A stretch of DNA of 8,719 bases. Origin: an uncultured Planctomycetaceae bacterium. Its GTDB lineage: Bacteria; Planctomycetota; Planctomycetia; Planctomycetales; Planctomycetaceae. The notes below the pieces were generated by a model. The model saw only the letters and a list, made by a program, of their open reading frames with translations, was not told the DNA's origin and did no database searches. The position numbers were made by a program, and so were the translations under genes. Of the stretch, positions 6,431 to 8,719 are shown one piece after another. Position 1 is the stretch's first letter. Each line of letters starts with the position of its first letter. The stretch is taken from NCBI GenBank assembly GCA_903921605.1, contig CAIXQV010001237.1, positions 1 to 8,719 on the forward strand. Reading direction: 5' to 3'.

Positions 6431-8103
6431 CAACCGTTCTTTGAATAGTCACGATACTGATACGCAAGAGCGAACAGGGCAAACAGAACTGATGCCAAAG
6501 CCATCAGGGCGGTGAAGACCCAGAAGAAATTCTGCAATGACAGACTTTCGAACGTACTCAGGAACGCGACCAGGATGTTGCCCAGAGAAACTGACAACAG
6601 CCAAAATCCCATCACTGTCGATTTCATCGATTTTGGTGCCTGAGTGTAGGCAAATTCGAGACCGGTGATCGACACCATCACTTCGGCCTGCGTCATGATC
6701 AAATACTGCACGACCTGCCAGAGTACCGGAATCTTTCCATCACCAGACTTGTCGATCAGCAACTGTAGAATTGCAGCCGAGGCAAAGGCCAGACTGGCGG
6801 TTCCCATCCCGATGGTCATTTTCCGCAGTGGAGTCAGCTTGAATCCCAGAGCCTCAATCCATTTGTAGAAGAAGATATTGTTGAGCGGAATCAGCAGCAT
6901 CACCATCAATGCGTTCATCGAGGAAATCTGGCTCGGGTCTAGCTCGACACCCCAGACCATCAGATCCATTTTCTGAGCCTGCCGAACCCAGCTTGTCGCG
7001 TGCTGATCAAACAAAGCCCAGAAGACGCTGACAAGGAAGAACACGCTGATGATTCGCAGTACCGCCAACGGCCCTTCTGCAACTTCGCTGCCGTACCTGC
7101 GAGCAGCAGAGGCAAAAAACGAACTCCGATGAATGGGGTCCGCGTTTGGTCCTGCCTCGACAACGGCCTGTTTGTTTTGCCCATTCACTGTCGCCTGCAC
7201 AGAATGGATCATGATGGCCAGAAATCCCGGATCCTCCTTGAGTGCCTGCCGATATCGAAAAACAAAGTAGCCGCCAATCAAAAATACGATCATCGCGCCG
7301 ATTGAAACAGGCACTCCGAGAATATCGAGAAAGAACATCGGCACGCCGATGAACCCGAGGAACAGGAGTAGCGAACTGACGGTATCAAGCAGTCCCAGCT
7401 TTCCTCCGGGGCTTGGTGGGACATGCACAAAGTTTTTGCGTCCCAGCCAGAACATAATCGTTGCGATAAACATCAGAATGCCGGGAAGACCAAAAGCAAC
7501 GCTGGGCCCGTAGTATCGATTTAACAAAGGAATGATCAACGTCGAAAAGAACGAGCCAAAGTTGATGCTGAAGTAAAACCACTGAAACACTTTTTCAACG
7601 AGGTTTCTATTGCCAGCTCCGAACTGGTCCCCAACATTCGCCGACACACACGGCTTGATGCCACCAGAACCAACCGCAATCAATCCCAGTCCCAGAGACA
7701 TTCCGCCGATGGAGTTCTCAGCAACGGCCAGCACGGCATGACCAGCGCAGTAGACCAGTGACAGCCACATGATTGTTCGGTACTTGCCCAGAAGTCTGTC
7801 GGCAACAATTGCCCCGATCATGGGCGTCGCATAAACGGCCGCCATGAAAAGATGCCCCATGTGCTGGGCACTGGAAGCGGCGACTTCCGAAGCCAGCCCG
7901 GATGCCGCAAACAGAATCGTCAGATGCGCCTGCAGAATGGCCTTCATGCCATAGAAGCTGAATCGCTCGCAGGTTTCATTGCCGATGATATAGGGAACTC
8001 CCTTAGGCCAGCCGGTCTCGTTCGGATCTGCCGCAGTCCGAAAACCGTCGTTAGCTGACGTGCTTGCCTTTGATGCTTCCACTTCGTTAGGGTTTCCTGA
8101 CAT
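6430..8103 (-). CDS. POT/PTR2-family proton-dependent peptide transporter
   Basis: A cytoplasmic-membrane symporter of the POT branch of the major facilitator superfamily, importing di- or tripeptides (possibly another small amide) with protons. The 557 residues with a dozen or more hydrophobic segments fit the family. The ExxERF motif in helix 1 is intact (Glu43, Glu46, Arg47, then FSFYG); GSGGIKP carries the helix-4 lysine (Lys150); FYFSINFG (176-183) corresponds to PTR2 signature 2; FWALFDQ (361-367) is the conserved helix-7 segment. These residues couple protons to substrate in characterised members. The cytoplasmic N terminus is longer than usual, about 36 polar residues. The ATG at 8103 is preceded by GGAGAAG (8120-8114), 10 bases away. 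It is the first gene of the operon and shares one base with the next gene. Substrate cannot be fixed from sequence. Confidence 0.94.
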   Translation of the reverse strand: MSGNPNEVEASKASTSANDGFRTAADPNETGWPKGVPYIIGNETCERFSFYGMKAILQAHLTILFAASGLASEVAASSAQHMGHLFMAAVYATPMIGAIVADRLLGKYRTIMWLSLVYCAGHAVLAVAENSIGGMSLGLGLIAVGSGGIKPCVSANVGDQFGAGNRNLVEKVFQWFYFSINFGSFFSTLIIPLLNRYYGPSVAFGLPGILMFIATIMFWLGRKNFVHVPPSPGGKLGLLDTVSSLLLFLGFIGVPMFFLDILGVPVSIGAMIVFLIGGYFVFRYRQALKEDPGFLAIMIHSVQATVNGQNKQAVVEAGPNADPIHRSSFFASAARRYGSEVAEGPLAVLRIISVFFLVSVFWALFDQHATSWVRQAQKMDLMVWGVELDPSQISSMNALMVMLLIPLNNIFFYKWIEALGFKLTPLRKMTIGMGTASLAFASAAILQLLIDKSGDGKIPVLWQVVQYLIMTQAEVMVSITGLEFAYTQAPKSMKSTVMGFWLLSVSLGNILVAFLSTFESLSLQNFFWVFTALMALASVLFALFALAYQYRDYSKNG

Positions 8104-8128
8104 AGTTGGTCAACTTCTCCGTCAACTA
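8103..8128. repeat. Short direct and inverted repeats overlapping the transporter start region
   Basis: Immediately upstream of the transporter ATG, AGTTGAC occurs twice in direct orientation on the minus strand (8127-8121 and 8115-8109), flanking the GGAGA of the ribosome binding site. AGTTG-GT-CAACT (8104-8115) is also a small dyad, and TAGTTG/CAACTA (8103-8108 and 8123-8128) is a 6-bp inverted repeat enclosing the Shine-Dalgarno. In the transcript the latter could sequester the ribosome binding site; chance is a real alternative at these lengths. Confidence 0.3.
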
Positions 8129-8228
8129 ACGGGTATCGCTGCTGGCGAGTGATTTTTAACAAAGCCGGTGGGAGCCGACGGGGAAGCTTAGTGTGGAATC
8201 CCGGAGAGGGACAACCGCAGCGCACGCC

Positions 8229-8263
8229 AAAAAACGGAAACAGTCTCGGCTTCCTGACTTCCG
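8229..8263 (-). terminator. Intrinsic terminator downstream of the right-edge minus-strand gene
   Basis: Read on the minus strand, CGGAAG-T-CAG (8263-8254) pairs with CTGTTTCCG (8243-8235): nine base pairs including one G-U and one bulged T, with a 10-base loop, followed directly by six T residues (8234-8229). This is a good rho-independent terminator shape. It lies 141 bp after the stop at 8404 and 126 bp before the transporter ATG. It would end the upstream transcript and implies that the transporter operon has its own promoter within 8104-8228. I could not locate that promoter convincingly. The remainder of the 300-bp gap (8104-8403) shows no gene. Confidence 0.6.
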
Positions 8264-8403
8264 ATGCAACCAAGGCACTTTGCGCAGCAAGGCCAGGGGA
8301 CTTTACAGGCACACTTCAGACGGGCTGATATGCACTCCCGATGAGAGCAGCACGTTCAGTGGGCCGCTCACACGAGACAGCTGCATGCCTCTCGCGGAGC
8401 TTC

Positions 8404-8719
8404 TCACGGAAGACCAACACCCGTCGGCTGCGTCAGCGAGGAGCGATTGGTGTCAGCAGTGGGGCTGGACGAATCTTCAGACGGAGTCGTGGAGTTCACC
8501 GTCTCCGCAGGCCGCGCCGAAGCTCCTGAGATGCTTCGTGGAAAAGGCGGAAGTCCCTGAGCATTCACTCCCGGCACAAGGCCGTCACGAGCTTTCGGAA
8601 GACTGAGCGGTCCCGAGTTAAACAATGCGGCATCGAGTTCGAACGCCGACGGCGTCATATCAGGCAACGCAAGTTTCGTATTCGAAGTCCGCCAGACAGG
8701 TCTCTGCCAGGCCAGCGGC
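8404..8719 (-). CDS. Unidentified protein, C-terminal 105 residues (5' part off right edge)
   Basis: The minus-strand frame is open from the right edge to a TGA at 8406-8404. The visible part begins PLAWQRPVWRTSNTKLALP, continues through SAFELDAALFNSGPLSLPK, and ends in a Ser/Thr/Pro-rich tail (AETVNSTTPSEDSSSPTADT, then RSSLTQPTGVGLP). The low-complexity tail suggests an unstructured C terminus of a larger protein; I do not recognise the family. Support for coding: openness to the edge, protein-like composition, the same strand as the operon to its left, and a well-formed terminator downstream. The competing plus-strand frame (8193-8606) is rich in Arg/Ser/His and cuts across that terminator, so I treat it as a shadow. 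Confidence 0.5.
   Translation of the reverse strand, partial: PLAWQRPVWRTSNTKLALPDMTPSAFELDAALFNSGPLSLPKARDGLVPGVNAQGLPPFPRSISGASARPAETVNSTTPSEDSSSPTADTNRSSLTQPTGVGLP

Noticed and set aside
5672..6433. Annotating the barrel protein as HisA of histidine biosynthesis
   Set aside because: The HisA phosphate loop GGGVRS is replaced by DAGVLT and the DGT loop is altered. The operon holds no other his gene.
8190..8220. TTGTCC with a TAAGCT at an 18-base spacing as promoter of the transporter operon (minus strand)
   Set aside because: The -10 match is only about three of six, which is not better than chance in a region this size.
8193..8606. 137-codon plus-strand frame near the right edge
   Set aside because: It overlaps the minus-strand frame open to the edge and runs through the minus-strand terminator. 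It has no recognisable motif and its start has no good Shine-Dalgarno. It remains a minor alternative.
1..8719. Mobile element, CRISPR array, phage or defence island
   Set aside because: No transposase, integrase, cas, toxin-antitoxin or restriction motif was seen, there are no spaced direct-repeat arrays, and no abrupt composition change was noticed by eye.

Overview
The window reads as ordinary chromosome of a planctomycete, probably from the Planctomycetaceae/Gimesia-Rubinisphaera-Fuerstiella side of the phylum. This is an inference. It rests on moderate GC content, weak or absent Shine-Dalgarno sequences at several starts, a large exported PD40-propeller/M28 peptidase fusion, and a small basic helix-turn-helix-like protein of a type I recall from planctomycete genomes. 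I see no rRNA, tRNA, CRISPR array, insertion sequence or phage gene.

Layout, left to right. (1) Minus strand, 1-1809: the first 603 residues of an exported peptidase (signal peptide, PD40 beta-propeller, M28 N-terminal segment, PA-like domain); the catalytic zinc domain lies beyond the left edge. (2) A 224-bp divergent intergenic region with a compact nest of overlapping inverted repeats at 1915-1950. (3) Plus strand, 2034-2927: a diacylglycerol/sphingosine-kinase-type lipid kinase. (4) Minus strand, 2940-3338: a small basic DNA-binding-like protein that converges on the lipid kinase with a 12-bp gap. (5) A divergent intergenic region with a perfect inverted repeat at 3387-3400. (6) Plus strand, 3605-4753: a cysteine desulfurase-like class V aminotransferase. 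(7) Minus strand, 8103 down to 4877: a tight three-gene operon encoding a POT-family peptide transporter, then a divergent HisA-like TIM barrel, then a DUF455 ferritin-like protein. The first pair shares one base (TGATG) and the second pair is 9 bp apart. (8) Minus strand, 8719 down to 8404: the 3' end of an unidentified gene, followed at 8263-8229 by a convincing intrinsic terminator that separates it from the transporter operon.

The most intriguing element is the operon. It couples a HisA paralogue that has lost parts of the HisA phosphate-binding loops to a probable di-metal ferritin-fold protein of unknown function and a proton-coupled peptide transporter. No pathway can be assigned from the sequence alone. 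The rest looks like housekeeping or lineage-typical content, and I do not see a clear new defence or mobile system.
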